Source: Emiliania huxleyi CCMP1516
Taxonomy: Eukaryota > Haptophyta > Isochrysidales > Noelaerhabdaceae
Reading direction: 5' to 3'
Length of the DNA stretch: 64,000 nt
Assembly: GCF_000372725.1 (NCBI RefSeq)
Contig: NW_005199402.1
Coordinates: 35,374 to 99,373, forward strand
Under the pieces are notes generated by a model, which did not search any database, was not told where the DNA came from, and saw only the letters and a program-made list of their open reading frames with translations. The position numbers and the translations under genes were made by a program. This document shows, in pieces, positions 1 to 9,819 of this stretch. Positions within the stretch are counted from its first letter, which is position 1, and each line of letters starts with the position of its first letter.

Positions 1-43
1 ATCAAGCCTCGTTTGGCCGACTCTGCAGTGGCCGCAGGCGGTG

Positions 44-1147
44 ATGGCGGACGCCGACGAGCCTCACGCGCCGGGCCCCACCTCAGACAGTACCTCCGGT
101 GGGCTGCATCCACTCACTGCGGGGCTGCTCGCTCGCCATGATAGTCAACGTGCACCGACGGCGACCGCCCTCTCGAAGCGCCGTGCTGACAGGCCAGCCG
201 CCGAGCAGGAGCGAGCAGCCGTTCGAATCCGCGGTGCAGCGCCGCGGATGGCGAACCTCGAGCCGGTGGAGAAGACCGCGGTCGTGTCGGACTCGACCGG
301 CGCCGATGCGGCGCCAGCAATTCGGGCGCGGCCGACTCGCTCCAGTTCGGCGCAGCTCGCCTTGGAGCCCACCGCGCTCTTAAATCGCCTCGAGACCATG
401 CTCCTCGGCAACCATCCCGTCCCCGCACCCTCCAACGAGGTCAGCATCGTCGGCGAGGTCACCAACGGCATCATCATCGCCGCGAAAGCTGCCGTAAACA
501 CGCTCTTTTCGTCGCAGCGGCGCGGCGCGCTGATGGCTCTCCAGATAAAGAACCTGAAGAAGGCTGCGCTGGCGTACCTTGTGTGGGACCTACGCGGCGA
601 GCTGGCGGGCGCGCGACTCGAGCAGGCGGTCGTGTACGGCAAGCGGCTCGAGACGCACGCGAGCGGCGTGGACAAGGAGTTGGGCAAGTGCAAGCGGCGG
701 CAGGCGGGCGCGGAGGCGCTTCTCGCTGTCGTTCCAGAAACGTTGCAGGACGTGCCCACGCCAGAGGAGCCCGCGGTCGAGGAGGAGCCGGCGGTCGAGG
801 ACCTGCCGGCCAGCGACTCCCGTCCCGACGACGCGTCTTCGGACAGCGATCGGGAAAGCGTCTTCGAACGTCGGGTGACCCGTCGGATGATCGACGCCGG
901 CCTGAACGAGGCGCAATTCGATGATATGCGGAACGTTTACGGGATTCAGCTCGCCCACGAGGACAAGTGCCACGAGTGTGCCAAGCTGCAGGCTCGGGCA
1001 GTGAAACTGTATGATATGCTCCTCCCGTACCTCGAGCGCGACTGGGTGCCACTGGAGGAGGCATTCCAGCGGCTCGACCTTATAGCTGCTCGGGAGCGCT
1101 CGGGTACCCTGGGTCGTGGGTATGATAGTGACACAACATATGTGTGA
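44..1147 (+). CDS. Hypothetical protein, 367 aa
   Basis: I do not recognise this protein. The frame is open from an ATG at 44 (a GTG precedes it at 41) to a TGA ending at 1147. The first ~120 residues are low-complexity (Ser, Ala, Arg, Pro). A middle part (about 130-240) is Ala/Leu/Lys-rich and likely helical. An acidic linker (about 245-270) with repeated EEPAVE follows. The C-terminal ~100 residues look folded and contain a CxxC pair (KCHECAKL). No signal peptide is evident. It could be the last exon of a longer gene, since the window begins only 43 bases upstream and codon use fits the GC-rich coding style of its neighbours. Seen: a long GC3-rich open frame. Inferred: a real gene. Confidence 0.5.
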   Translation: MADADEPHAPGPTSDSTSGGLHPLTAGLLARHDSQRAPTATALSKRRADRPAAEQERAAVRIRGAAPRMANLEPVEKTAVVSDSTGADAAPAIRARPTRSSSAQLALEPTALLNRLETMLLGNHPVPAPSNEVSIVGEVTNGIIIAAKAAVNTLFSSQRRGALMALQIKNLKKAALAYLVWDLRGELAGARLEQAVVYGKRLETHASGVDKELGKCKRRQAGAEALLAVVPETLQDVPTPEEPAVEEEPAVEDLPASDSRPDDASSDSDRESVFERRVTRRMIDAGLNEAQFDDMRNVYGIQLAHEDKCHECAKLQARAVKLYDMLLPYLERDWVPLEEAFQRLDLIAARERSGTLGRGYDSDTTYV

Positions 1148-1794
1148 TACACTACCAAAACAGGGCCGCGGGGGGGCGTTGGGGGCCGCTGGAGGGCCGC
1201 TAGACCCTTCCCGGGCCCCTCCGGGTGGGTCCGGGTGCACCCGGCTTAGGAAGATGGCTGTGAAGGAGCCAGCACAGCCATTCTGGGTGTTCCATTCCGA
1301 GGTTAGCCCACAGGGTACCCGGGGTACAAACTTTAAGCGCGTTTTTTTCTTTTTACTGCCACCGCGCAACGCACACCTCGCCTAGCCGGCCCATCCCCAC
1401 AGCGCTGCGCAGACAGGCAGCCGCGCGCGTCCCGGAGCGGTCACGCACGCACGCGGCAGCCAAGCAAGAAAAGTAAGTACGTACATGTACATGTATGTGC
1501 ATGTGCATGTCATGTGAGTGCCCGTCGCCGACCGAGGTGCGAGGAAGGAAGAAGAAGAGGATAGAGGGGGGCGAGGTGAAGAATGATGCCCGTGAAATCT
1601 GATGTGAACAGCGTCGGCCCGTGCTGCATTCTGACTGTTACTGTGGGATTTCGACCCCGGGGTTGTGCGTTTATGTGAACAGCGTCGAGATGATGGAACG
1701 GTGGGAGATTGACCAACCGCCGCCCACTCTCTCCGCCCTGCGGCTGCGCGCCTGACCGGTGCGGCCTGCAAGTCGGCGTCGAGCTTCAAACCGC
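1148..1794. other. Intergenic stretch with CATGTG microsatellite and one copy of a flanking repeat
   Basis: No convincing coding sequence. It holds a short run of alternating CATGTG/TACATG words (about 1480-1515) and one ~85-base repeat unit (about 1605-1690) that recurs downstream of the next gene. Confidence 0.6.
1605..1690 (+). repeat. Repeat unit A, copy upstream of the Sec14-like gene
   Basis: The unit contains GTGCTGCATTCTGACTGT, then a GATTTCG word, GGGGTTGTGCGTTTATG and TGTGAACAGCGTC. Two to three further copies in the same orientation lie at about 3045-3245, so the Sec14-like gene is bracketed by direct copies. Confidence 0.7.
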
Positions 1795-3003
1795 ATGCTC
1801 CCAAAGCTCCGCTTCCCGTCAGTCATTCGCCGCCCCAGGTCCACGCTCGCGCCCAGCAACGACGCCTTCAAAGGCTCGAGCGCGGGAAACTCCCTCGCCT
1901 TTGCGGCCACCGCTCTGGGCATCTTCGCTGCGCTGCTGCTGCTGCTGCTGCGCAGTCGCCGCTGGCGCCCAGCGCGTCCCAGCCTGAGGAGCCGGAGCAG
2001 CGACTTCGTCGACATCGACGCAACCGAAGCCGAAGCCCTCGACTCGATGAAAGCCCACCTCGACCCGGGCACGTGCGACGATGCGACGCTCCTTCGCTTC
2101 CTGCGCGCGCGCAATTTTCAGGTCGACGCCGCGCTGGCACAATATCGAGAGGCACAGCGCTGGCGGCAAGACAACCGCGTCGGCCGCTACCGAGACGAGG
2201 CGCCCGCCTCGCCGGCGCACACGCCCGTAGGTGAGAGCGGGGCCGTCGAGTGCTTCCCGCAGCTTCGGGTCGTCGCGCCGCTGGACGACCTCGGCGCGCG
2301 CTTCTACTACGGCCTCAACGCCTTCTTTGGGAGCGATCGGAAGGGACGGCCCATCTACATCCAAAAGGTGGGCCTCGCCAGCGGCCGCTTCGACGAAGCG
2401 TACAGGCACTTTGGCGACGGCGACAAGGCGAGAGACGCGCTGGTCGCGGGCTGGGTCTGGTGCCAAGAGGTGCAAGCGGCCCGAGCCGCCGAGGCGACGG
2501 AGCGGCTGGGGCGGCCTGTGGCGAAGCAGCTCGTGCTGATGGACCTCGAGGGCCTTAACTACTGGCCCGATCCCCGCGCCATCTCCATCTTCAAGGACTT
2601 TCTCCTCGTGATACAGCGGTACTACCCCGAGACGCTGGGAGCGCTCGTGTTTGTCAACGCGCCGATGATCTTCACAGCGCTGTGGCGGATGATACGCGGC
2701 TGGCTCGACACGGAAACCGCAAGGAAGGTGCAGATCTACGGATCCAACTTCGAGGCGAAGCTGCGCGAACTCGTCGAGCCCTCGCAGCTGCTCCGCGAGT
2801 ACGGCGGCACCAACGACTTCGACTTGCTGAGCAAGCCGCGCAGCCTGGCGGAGTGCCAGGAGTGCATGGCTGAGTGGCTCGCCTCCGCTGAGCAGCTCAG
2901 GACACGCGGCACGACCCCCGCGCGCGAGCGTACGAGCTCGAGGTGGTCAGGTGCCGGCAGCTGGAGTATAGCAACCTCTAGGGAGAGCAAAGGATCAAGT
3001 TGA
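1795..3003 (+). CDS. Sec14-like CRAL-TRIO lipid-transfer protein
   Basis: A predicted phosphatidylinositol/lipid-transfer protein of the Sec14 family, 402 aa from the first ATG (1795); an in-frame GTG lies 36 bases upstream. Residues ~32-54 form a strong transmembrane segment (ALGIFAALLLLLL) followed by basic residues, so it is probably membrane-anchored with the lipid-binding part in the cytosol. The CRAL-TRIO N-terminal helix region (DDATLLRFLRARNFQVDAAL) sits near residue 95. The CRAL-TRIO lipid-binding domain spans about 160-345, with GRPIYIQKVG, LVLMDLEGLNYWP and a late helix ending LLREYGGTNDFD. The last ~50 residues are low-complexity. The frame is a single uninterrupted exon. Family assignment is firm; the lipid ligand cannot be told from sequence. 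Confidence 0.9.
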   Translation: MLPKLRFPSVIRRPRSTLAPSNDAFKGSSAGNSLAFAATALGIFAALLLLLLRSRRWRPARPSLRSRSSDFVDIDATEAEALDSMKAHLDPGTCDDATLLRFLRARNFQVDAALAQYREAQRWRQDNRVGRYRDEAPASPAHTPVGESGAVECFPQLRVVAPLDDLGARFYYGLNAFFGSDRKGRPIYIQKVGLASGRFDEAYRHFGDGDKARDALVAGWVWCQEVQAARAAEATERLGRPVAKQLVLMDLEGLNYWPDPRAISIFKDFLLVIQRYYPETLGALVFVNAPMIFTALWRMIRGWLDTETARKVQIYGSNFEAKLRELVEPSQLLREYGGTNDFDLLSKPRSLAECQECMAEWLASAEQLRTRGTTPARERTSSRWSGAGSWSIATSRESKGSS

Positions 3004-3044
3004 AGCTAGCGCGCGCGATAGGGGATTTGCTCGCCTTCGACCCC

Positions 3045-3245
3045 GGCCGTGTTGCGTGACTGTCACTGTGCGATTTCGGGCCCGGCGAGTTAAAAGGTTT
3101 ATGTGAACAGCGTCTCTCCCTTCTCGACTGTCCTTTGCGTATTGGGTCCCGGGGTTGTGTTGTTGTGCGAACAGCGTCGTGTTGCATGTCTGACTGTCAC
3201 TGTGCGATTTCGGGGCCCTGGTTGTGCGTTATGTGAACAGCGTCT
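3045..3245 (+). repeat. Repeat unit A, two to three tandem copies downstream of the Sec14-like gene
   Basis: Two clear copies share GACTGTCACTGTGCGATTTC and end in TGTGAACAGCGTCTCTC; a third, partial copy between them ends GCGAACAGCGTCGTG. Same orientation as the copy at 1605-1690. Confidence 0.75.
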
Positions 3246-3311
3246 CTCTATCCCTCAGGCGAACCAAAGTGAAAGAAGGCGTTAACGGCGGCAGCGGTTT
3301 CAGGGCGACGG

Positions 3312-3983
3312 ATGTCCCTCTTGCTTCAAGGCGGCATAACGTCGTGCACAGATCTCCCGGGTGCGTTATCTGGAACAAAATGGCACGACGGCTACAACTT
3401 CTGTGCCGCTTTCGCAAACGCAGGCTGGTGCGATCTCTACGGCAATGCTGCTCCTCGCAATGGCGAGGGCAAGGCCATCGAAAAGTGCTGCGTTTGTGGG
3501 GGCTGGCTCGCCTTGCCGCCTCATCCGCCCGCTCCACCGCCCTACCCGCCTGGCATGATGCCGACCCCGCCGCCGCCGACCCCGCCGTGGCCGCCACTGC
3601 CACCCTCGCCGCCACCCTTGCCACCATCGCCGCCGCCGTCGTGGCCGGTGCTGTTACCTTCGCCGCCGCCCTCGCCGTCGCCCTCGCCACCATCGCCACC
3701 GCCCTCGCCACTATATCCACCCCCTCGACGACCTCCCAAACCACCGCCACCACCGCTCTCGCCTCCTCCCTCGCCGCCCTCGCCTCCTCTCCCACCGCCC
3801 TCGCCACGTCCGCCACCGCCCTCGCCGCCGCCACACTCGCCGCCGCCGCCCTCTTTTCCTCCTCGCCTTCCTTCAGCTCGACGTCCTTGTGGACGACGTC
3901 GATGCCGAGCACCGCGCCTGCCCCGAGTTGCTTCGTCGAGCGGAAGTGCGCTCGCGTCGCCAGGTGTACCTTCGGGTCGTTGA
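3312..3983 (+). CDS. Cys-rich domain plus proline-rich (cell-wall type) protein, probably 3'-truncated
   Basis: From the ATG at 3312 the first ~65 residues form a compact Cys-rich module (KWHDGYNFCAAFANAGWCDL, then KCCVCGG). This resembles the small secreted Cys module often placed before hydroxyproline-rich tails in algal extracellular proteins. Residues ~70-190 are almost entirely Pro and Ser (PPPSPPPS patterns), consistent with an extensin/pherophorin-like wall protein. After about 3870 the frame runs into sequence whose opposite strand codes for a reverse-transcriptase-like remnant, and the last ~35 residues are Arg/Ser-rich noise. No signal peptide precedes the Cys module, so an upstream exon may be missing. 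Seen: module and polyproline. Inferred: a secreted wall protein whose 3' end was replaced or fused. Confidence 0.55.
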   Translation: MSLLLQGGITSCTDLPGALSGTKWHDGYNFCAAFANAGWCDLYGNAAPRNGEGKAIEKCCVCGGWLALPPHPPAPPPYPPGMMPTPPPPTPPWPPLPPSPPPLPPSPPPSWPVLLPSPPPSPSPSPPSPPPSPLYPPPRRPPKPPPPPLSPPPSPPSPPLPPPSPRPPPPSPPPHSPPPPSFPPRLPSARRPCGRRRCRAPRLPRVASSSGSALASPGVPSGR

Positions 3984-4455
3984 CGATGGCGTCGAACATG
4001 TCTTGCTGCAGGGCGTTGTTGGCGACGTGCTGGAAGTGGCGCCCCGAGACCTGCTCGATCCCCTTGTAGTCGACGGAGCCGTCGTCCGCGACGATCTTGT
4101 TGCGGAGGGACCTCCAGTCGTCGGCGTCGCTGTCCGGGCCTTGTTTGAAGCCCGCCGAATTGCTTACAAGCTCTTCGATGAACGCGATCGCCTCCTCGAG
4201 CATCGGCACGCCGGACGCGGCCCACTCGTTCGGGGGCGGCACCAATGGGGACACGTCCTCGAGCCGCCGCAGCAGATAGAGGACGTCGAGCACGCGCCCA
4301 GTCGAAGCGGCCGGCGCGATGAGTCGTGGGTGCGCCCAGCCGAAGCCGCCATTCCGCTGCGAGAGGTGCATCGCCTCCTCGCACCGCCGCTCCGTCGGGC
4401 CGTCGGGGTTGGCGTCGTGCTGCCCGTCACTTAAATTCTTTTCGAGCAGGCACAC
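3850..4455 (-). pseudogene. Reverse-transcriptase-associated C-terminal fragment (retroelement remnant)
   Basis: About 200 residues of well-formed coding sequence on the minus strand, without a clear start. It includes GGFGWAHPRLIAPAASTGRV, a middle helical part (DDWRSLRNKIVADDG) and HFRSTKQLGAGAVLG. The latter two patterns resemble the region after the polymerase domain in algal non-LTR-type RT proteins (a GGxGxR... Ala-rich stretch, then a LRSxxGPGAGAxL-like box). This is pattern memory, not an alignment. The frame continues into the antisense of a polyproline gene, where it is not believable. Alternative: an unrelated hypothetical gene. Confidence 0.35.
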
Positions 4456-4654
4456 CCACGCGCTCGAAACCCCGCGCGACCTCGTTGGCCATGTGCGTGG
4501 ACACCAAACGCTTTCTCGCACGCCGTAGGCGCTCCGATGGGGAAGGTGCGCTCCTGGAAGAGCGCTGCCACAGTAAAGTGCGCTGCCACGCGGCCCAGCG
4601 CTCACGCTGTCTATGAGCGCCGCGCCCACCGCCGGTCCCACCGCCGGATCGCAG

Positions 4655-5142
4655 GGGCTCGGCGTCTACCGTCGGACCGGCTGCGCACACCTCCTGGGCG
4701 AAGCGGTCTCAGGAGCGCGCCGAGCGAGCCGTGGCGCAGGCGGCGCAGCGGGAGGTGGACGAGCAGATCCGGCAGCAGAAGAAGGTGTGACCCCTGCCTG
4801 CTGTGCGCGGTCCTGCCGTCGCCCTCTCACCTCGCCCCCCCCCCCCCCCCCGCGCCGCCGCGTCGCAGCTGGCGCAGGAGCGGCGCGAGGAGAAGGAGAA
4901 GCGAAAGGAGGAGAACAAGGCGAAGGGGTTGCAGTATCAAGTGGTGCGCGCAGCAACCCCGCCCCGCCCGCCCATACTGCCGCGGCAAGGCAGACTTACG
5001 CCCTCGCGTGCTCGCGCCGCAGATCTCCGACAGCCGGAAGCTCAAGAAGATGAGCCGGAAGCAGCTGAAGCTCATTCGGAAGGCAGACACCACCGGCCCG
5101 AAGCCTCTGCTGGCAGCAGAGAGCAAGAAACGCAGAAAGTGA
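4655..5142 (+). CDS. CCDC86/Cgr1-like nucleolar ribosome-biogenesis protein (3 exons, 5' end uncertain)
   Basis: Cgr1/CCDC86 proteins act in the nucleolus in large-subunit rRNA processing. Three exons read through in the right order: a helical exon ending 4784 (TSWAKRSQERAERAV... then EQIRQQKK); an exon 4869-4943 (LAQERREEKEKRKEENKAKG); and an exon 5023-5142 (SDSRKLKKMSRKQLKLIRKA, ending KKRRK and TGA). Both introns are GT-AG (4785-4868, with a C-run, and 4944-5022). The LxTSW start, highly charged coiled coil and final KLKKxxKKQLxxIxK box are the family signature. The 5' part is unclear: an AG at 4653-4654 could open this exon, so an upstream exon with the start codon is probably nearby. An ATG at 4613 is in another frame. 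Confidence 0.7.
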
Positions 5143-5749
5143 CGTGGTCCGGGACTATATATCGACTGTCGTGGTCTGTGTTGTCGATCCATCGTGTGGG
5201 TACTGTTTGTGAAAAGCTGTTCCTGTTACGAAAAAGGGAGCTACCTGCTCCGGCGACACTAGGCGGGACTCGGGCGCGGCCTGGTCCCGCGGCCGCGCTC
5301 GCCCGGCACCCGCACAAAACATCTCCACAGTCCACACTCTCTCCTCCCCTATGACACGCCTCTCCGAACTGGGTACTGTTTGTGGCGTAAAATGAATTTG
5401 AATCACGCAATCTCACACGCCGCTTTTGCCTTGACTCATGCCCGAGTCGTACACAGGCGAGAGGCGACAGAGGGCCACACACGCCACACGCGGACGCGCG
5501 CGCGGCGGGTCCCGGTGAGGGTACAGCGCGGCTTTCCCCCTACTTCTCCAGCTCTACGCCTTGACCCATGACGCTACGCTCGCGCGGCGGGCCGCTTGCA
5601 TATGAGCGCGCACGGGGCCGCGCCGCGGACAGAAGGTCTGAGACTGAGCGTGATGTCTCTCTCAACGGCTGGGGCCGTCTGGTTCTGGCTCTCCCCGGCT
5701 CAGTCCCCGCCGAGAGCCGCCACGTCTGAGGCTTTTGCGTAGTGCCCCG
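5143..5749. other. Intergenic region, no gene seen
   Basis: GC-rich sequence without convincing coding potential, between a plus-strand gene and the 3' end of a minus-strand gene. The word GGTACTGTTTGTG occurs twice (about 5201 and 5372). Confidence 0.5.
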
Positions 5750-6832
5750 TCAGAGGAGAGGCTCGGCACCATTCCAGTCGACGACCGCGGCGGCGGGCCA
5801 CCGCGTAAGGAGCACGCTCTCCAGTGGCGGAGGATGGGACGGAGGCGAGTGTCCGCGCCGCAGCGTGAGCCGGGTGGGATGCTCCGCCTCCGCGAGCTGG
5901 TCAAAGTAGAGGACGTCAAACGTGTCGGCCACATCCAGCTCGGGCGGAGCGTCGGAGGCGAGCCAAAGCACCGAATAGTGCGCCTCGGACTGGATCACGT
6001 ACACCGGGTGCTCTGGCTGCTTCAGGTGGGAGCCAACCGTGACGCAGCCCTCCGCGCTGTCTCCGCCGCTCAGGGCCGGAAGCAGGGAGCCTTGCCGCTC
6101 AAAGAGAGTCAGGAAGCCCACCGGCACCGGGCGAGGGATGCCGCGCAGGCGAGTGGGCGAGCCATCGCCGTCCTCGCCGACCACCCTCTCGCCGTCAAAC
6201 ACATTGGAGTAGGCGCGGCCGCACAGGAGGAAGTTGACGAGCTCCTGCGCGCAGTACCCGTTCGGCAAGACCAGTGGCGAAGGGAAGTCGGCGTCGCGTG
6301 CCACCATCGCCAGCCCCCGTGTGAGGAGCATCGAGTAGAGCAACAAGGCCACGCCGCCGCCGGACGGGCGGGTGTACGCACCTGCCGCCGCCTGAATCGC
6401 GCCTCGCACCTCCTCCTCCGACCGGCAGGAGGTCTGCACGAGGTGGTCTCCCGCCTCCCGCATCGGCGGCAGCTCGGGCGCGCGACAGCTCACCACAGTT
6501 GCAAGCCGGCCCACCCGCGCTGACCACACGATGCCGGCGAGGCTGTCGATCAGCCTGGAGGCGGCCGCCTCGGAGCTGGCCGCCAAAACGCCGCCCACAG
6601 AGATGTGACGCACCAGCATCGCCTGCACTACGGCGAGCACGCCGCAAGGCCCACCCTGATGCTGCTTCAGCCCGCAGGCGAAGCTGCCTCCGCGCAACGC
6701 AAAGCCCTGCCGCGCCCACGCGCAAGGAAACTCGCGCTCCGAGCTGAAGAGCACACGGTGCATTGCGAGGACGCTCTCCTGGTCGACCGCCCGTGCACCA
6801 CGGGCCGAGGCGGCGGACGCCGGGCGCTGCAT
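5750..6832 (-). CDS. MINDY-family deubiquitinase (MINDY-3/4, FAM188 type)
   Basis: A cysteine protease predicted to remove Lys48-linked ubiquitin, 360 aa in one exon with an ATG at 6832. The catalytic Cys box is LKQHQGGPCGVLAVVQAMLV (Cys63). The His box is VIQSEAHYSVLWL (His ~285). Between them lie family hallmarks: GGVALLLYSMLLTRG, YCAQELVNFLLCGRAYSNVF and PVGFLTLFE. The order and spacing match the DUF4205/MINDY-3/-4 core. The region before the Cys box is short, so accessory N-terminal domains of longer relatives are absent. No targeting signal is apparent, so it is probably cytosolic or nuclear. The upstream region is occupied by dispersed repeats (7030-7440). Confidence 0.88.
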   Translation of the reverse strand: MQRPASAASARGARAVDQESVLAMHRVLFSSEREFPCAWARQGFALRGGSFACGLKQHQGGPCGVLAVVQAMLVRHISVGGVLAASSEAAASRLIDSLAGIVWSARVGRLATVVSCRAPELPPMREAGDHLVQTSCRSEEEVRGAIQAAAGAYTRPSGGGVALLLYSMLLTRGLAMVARDADFPSPLVLPNGYCAQELVNFLLCGRAYSNVFDGERVVGEDGDGSPTRLRGIPRPVPVGFLTLFERQGSLLPALSGGDSAEGCVTVGSHLKQPEHPVYVIQSEAHYSVLWLASDAPPELDVADTFDVLYFDQLAEAEHPTRLTLRRGHSPPSHPPPLESVLLTRWPAAAVVDWNGAEPLL

Positions 6833-8160
6833 GTCTGTTCTGAACGTTGTAACGGCCTTTTGGTTTTCTTTTCCGCTTCCGAGGGAGAGGAGGAGCCTAC
6901 GCCTGGCGAGGATCTATGGCAACCCCAAAAGAATTCTTAAAATACAAGCCTCTCTCAAAAGGAAGAAAGAATTTGATATAGAGATTTTTATTTTGAATTT
7001 GAAGAATTCTAAAATACAAGCCTCTCTCACAGCACACTGGCACGACAATTTGAAGAAAGAAACAGACAACCAAAGGAGGGGAAATCACACACAAGGAGGG
7101 AGGATGGGAGGACGGCACGCCGCCACCAGCCACCACACAGGGATTTCACGGGAAGGAAGGTGTGTTGCTAGCCGTCGCCCATCTGCCTCTTCCTATCTCT
7201 CTTCGCAGTGCCAGTGGTCCCTCGCCGAAAAAGAAAGAAAGAAAACGTACAACCCAAAACTGCACACTCCAAGTCGTGCTCCAAAAGAGGGATGGGAGGA
7301 CGGCACGCCGCCACCACACAGGGATTTCACTGGAAGGAAGGTGTGTTGTTAGTCGTCGCCCACCCTTGGGCGTCTGCCTCTTCCTATCTCCCTTCGCAGT
7401 CCCTCGCCGATTCTCGCTGCAACCTTCATGCCACCTTGCGGTCGTCCCACTCTCGTCGTTCTCCCTCCTGTCGCTTCCTCCTCTGTCACGTCGCTCTCCT
7501 CTGCCTCGTTCTGCGACGCCGCCGCGCCGCCTGCCGATCCCTTGCTCTCGCGGCTTCTCCCGCCTCTCGGCGCAGCTCTGCCCTCCTCGCGGCATATTTT
7601 GTTTGGCCCCTCCCTCGTGCCTCGAGTTTAGAGAGAGATTTTTGAAGACCAACAAGAAATTTCACGACGCTCACTGCACTCCAAGTGCTCGAAGTGCACA
7701 GAGATTTGGGCTCGGCAGCTTGTTAGCCCTCAGCCGAAGCTGGGGCCGGTCCCGTAGCCGAGAGAGCCCGCGCCGATGAGTTCGACGCGGTCGGGGGGGC
7801 CTGCGGAGAGGCCAGCGAGGTGGCGATCGCTGTACTTCATGGTGTCATCAAGTGACCGGCTGACAAGCCAGAGGTCGATACTCTGGACGACCCATAGGAT
7901 GCCACGAATGCCTGGAGGAGAGGGAGGCGAGGCCAGAGGCAGACTCAGCTGCTCTCGGGTGATCTCGCTTTGGTGGCTGAAGGACCCGATGGTCCTGTCG
8001 AGTTTATCAAGCTCTCCTCGCGCAAAGGACGACGACTCTTCTGACACCCACTCCGATCATTTGCCGCCAAGTCATATCGTTGCTCAGGTCCACTCTCGTT
8101 TCTGACACTTTAATGTTGGCGCGTTGTCAGGAATTCTTTTTTCCACTTCGATCTCTGCAA
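6833..8160. other. Repeat-bearing intergenic region upstream of two divergent genes
   Basis: AT-richer than its surroundings at 6930-7060, where AAAATACAAGCCTCTCTC occurs twice (about 6939 and 7011). It then holds the dispersed repeat at 7030-7440. No coding sequence is credible. Confidence 0.5.
7030..7440 (+). repeat. Dispersed repeat B, tandem dimer
   Basis: Two direct copies of a ~190-base unit. Each has an A/G-rich lead (AAGAAAGAAAG...CA), then GGATGGGAGGACGGCACGCC, CACCACACAGGGATTTCAC, GGAAGGTGTGTTG, and a pyrimidine-rich end with GTCGCCCA, GCGTCTGCCTCTTCCTATCT and CTTCGCAGT. The copies start near 7060 and 7250. Related copies lie at 43440-43610, 52235-52435 and 63505-63640, with a partial one at 28125-28165. 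Confidence 0.8.
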
Positions 8161-9391
8161 ATGCTCGCCGCCCTCGCCAGCGCAGTCGCGGGGTACCAGC
8201 CTCCTTGCCTCGCCCGGAGCAGTGGGCTCCAGTCCACCACCCTCCGCCGCGCGGTGGCTCCCGTTGCCAACATCATCGACCCCAACGAGCCCTCGTCAGA
8301 GGTTCGGCGTGCCGGGCCGGCCGATGCGCCGGAGCAGCGGATCGACTCGGAGGAGACGTACAGGATCATGTTTCGGACGCTGATGGAGACGGAGAACAAG
8401 GTGGCGGACGAGGTCGCCAAGAACTACGCGCTCTTTGACTACGGCTTCATGCAGCGTCTCGAGGAGGCCAAGGCGCAGGCGGCGCCAGGGTCGGACGAGG
8501 CGGGCAGGATAGAGGAGGTGGACGTGGCGCTCAAGTCGGAGATGGCGCGGCGGATGGGCGAGGCCGCGGAGGCGCTGAAATCCGTGCTGACCTCGCCCTC
8601 CGCCGTCGTGATGGAGGGGCGGATGACGGGGCTCGCGCGGCAGGGCAAGCTCGACGACGCGCTCCTGCAGCTGCTCGAGGCGAACCTGCAGCGTGCGTCG
8701 GAGGCGGGCGAGGCGGGGAAGGGGGCGGTGGCGGCGCTGAGCAAGCTCAAGCAGCGCGTGATGGAGGAGCTCGACAAGAAGGTGCCTCCCGACATGGCGC
8801 TGGTGCGGCAGCTGCTGCGGATGGAGTCAAAGCCGGCGCGCTTGCAGCTGCTCAAGGAGAAGATGACGCCGAAGCAGCGGACGTCGCTCGTGATGGCCAC
8901 CTCGGTCGAGGACGCGGCGCGGAACGACCTCGAGGCGGCGGACAACGACGGCGAGCCGGACGTCGACTCGCGCCGCCTCGCGCAGGCCTTCAAGGAGATC
9001 AAGGGCCGGTTTGGCAACGTCGACGAGGAGTACGACACAGGCTTCGTGGAGCGGCTCGAGATGATCTCGCTCGAGGCGGAGGAGGTGGCGCTCGAGATCG
9101 CGGGAGGCGAGGAGGTGACCGCGCGGCAGCAGCAGGCGCGCGCGCGCCCCTCCGCCCGCCGCAGCCGAGGCCCTCTCTCGCTGCACGAGCCGCGGTCCTG
9201 CCCTGTAGGACATGATGTGGGACCGGGGCACCGTGTCGGTCTGGCAGCTCGAGGAGGTGGAGAACAAGGCGCACGAGGAGGGCAAGCTGGCCGTGTGGGA
9301 GAAGGAGGCGCAGGACCAGATGAGCCGCGACATGGAGGACCGCATGAAGAGTCTCAAGGGGGACGACGGAAACGGCGGGCTCTTGTCGTGA
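8161..9391 (+). CDS. Conserved plastid-targeted protein of unknown function (2 exons)
   Basis: The ATG at 8161 begins a short hydrophobic leader (LAALASAVAGYQPP) like a secondary-plastid presequence. The mature part is Ala/Glu/Arg-rich and helical. Recognisable stretches are EETYRIMFRTLMETENKVAD, LKSVLTSPSAVVMEGRMTGL, ARQGKLDDALLQLLEANLQR and QRVMEELDKKVPPDMALVRQ. This pattern recalls an uncharacterised plant chloroplast protein (At4g37920 type). The recollection is not an alignment and no activity is known to me. Exon 1 ends at 9114 (GAG before GTGACC) and exon 2 starts at 9209 after CTGTAG. The 94-base intron fits GT-AG and restores a frame ending LLS-TGA at 9391, giving about 378 aa. Confidence 0.75.
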
Positions 9392-9819
9392 GAGCCGGTC
9401 CCGGATGTGTACTCTCTATCATGGACAGGGACAGTGGTGCACGTAGCACGTTGTGAGCGGCCGGCGGCGTTTGTGAACTTTTTTCAACAACGGGGTATTC
9501 TTTGGCGGTGGCCCCTTTGTGGTCTGTCAATTTTCTGACTTTCAAATGCGTGAAATGACTCTCAAAAAAGACAAAACTCCGCGTTTCTTACTCAAAAGTG
9601 CGTGTCGAAGAGGTTCCGGCTCTCCTCCCGGGGGCACAGCGCACTCAGGCCACAGAGAACACGAGACTCACCCGCCAAAGATCATCACCACCTGGAGTTC
9701 CCTCCCCTATCCTCGCCCTACTCTCTGCAACCTCTCTCCTCCTCACACTTCGTGTGTCTTTGTCCTCTCCAGGCACGAGCCAGGAGCCATCGACGTGCCC
9801 GTCGATCCTCGAGAGAGTG
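9392..9819. other. Intergenic region between convergent genes
   Basis: Contains only 3' flanks of the convergent plastid-protein and ALIX genes. I see no gene. Confidence 0.5.
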
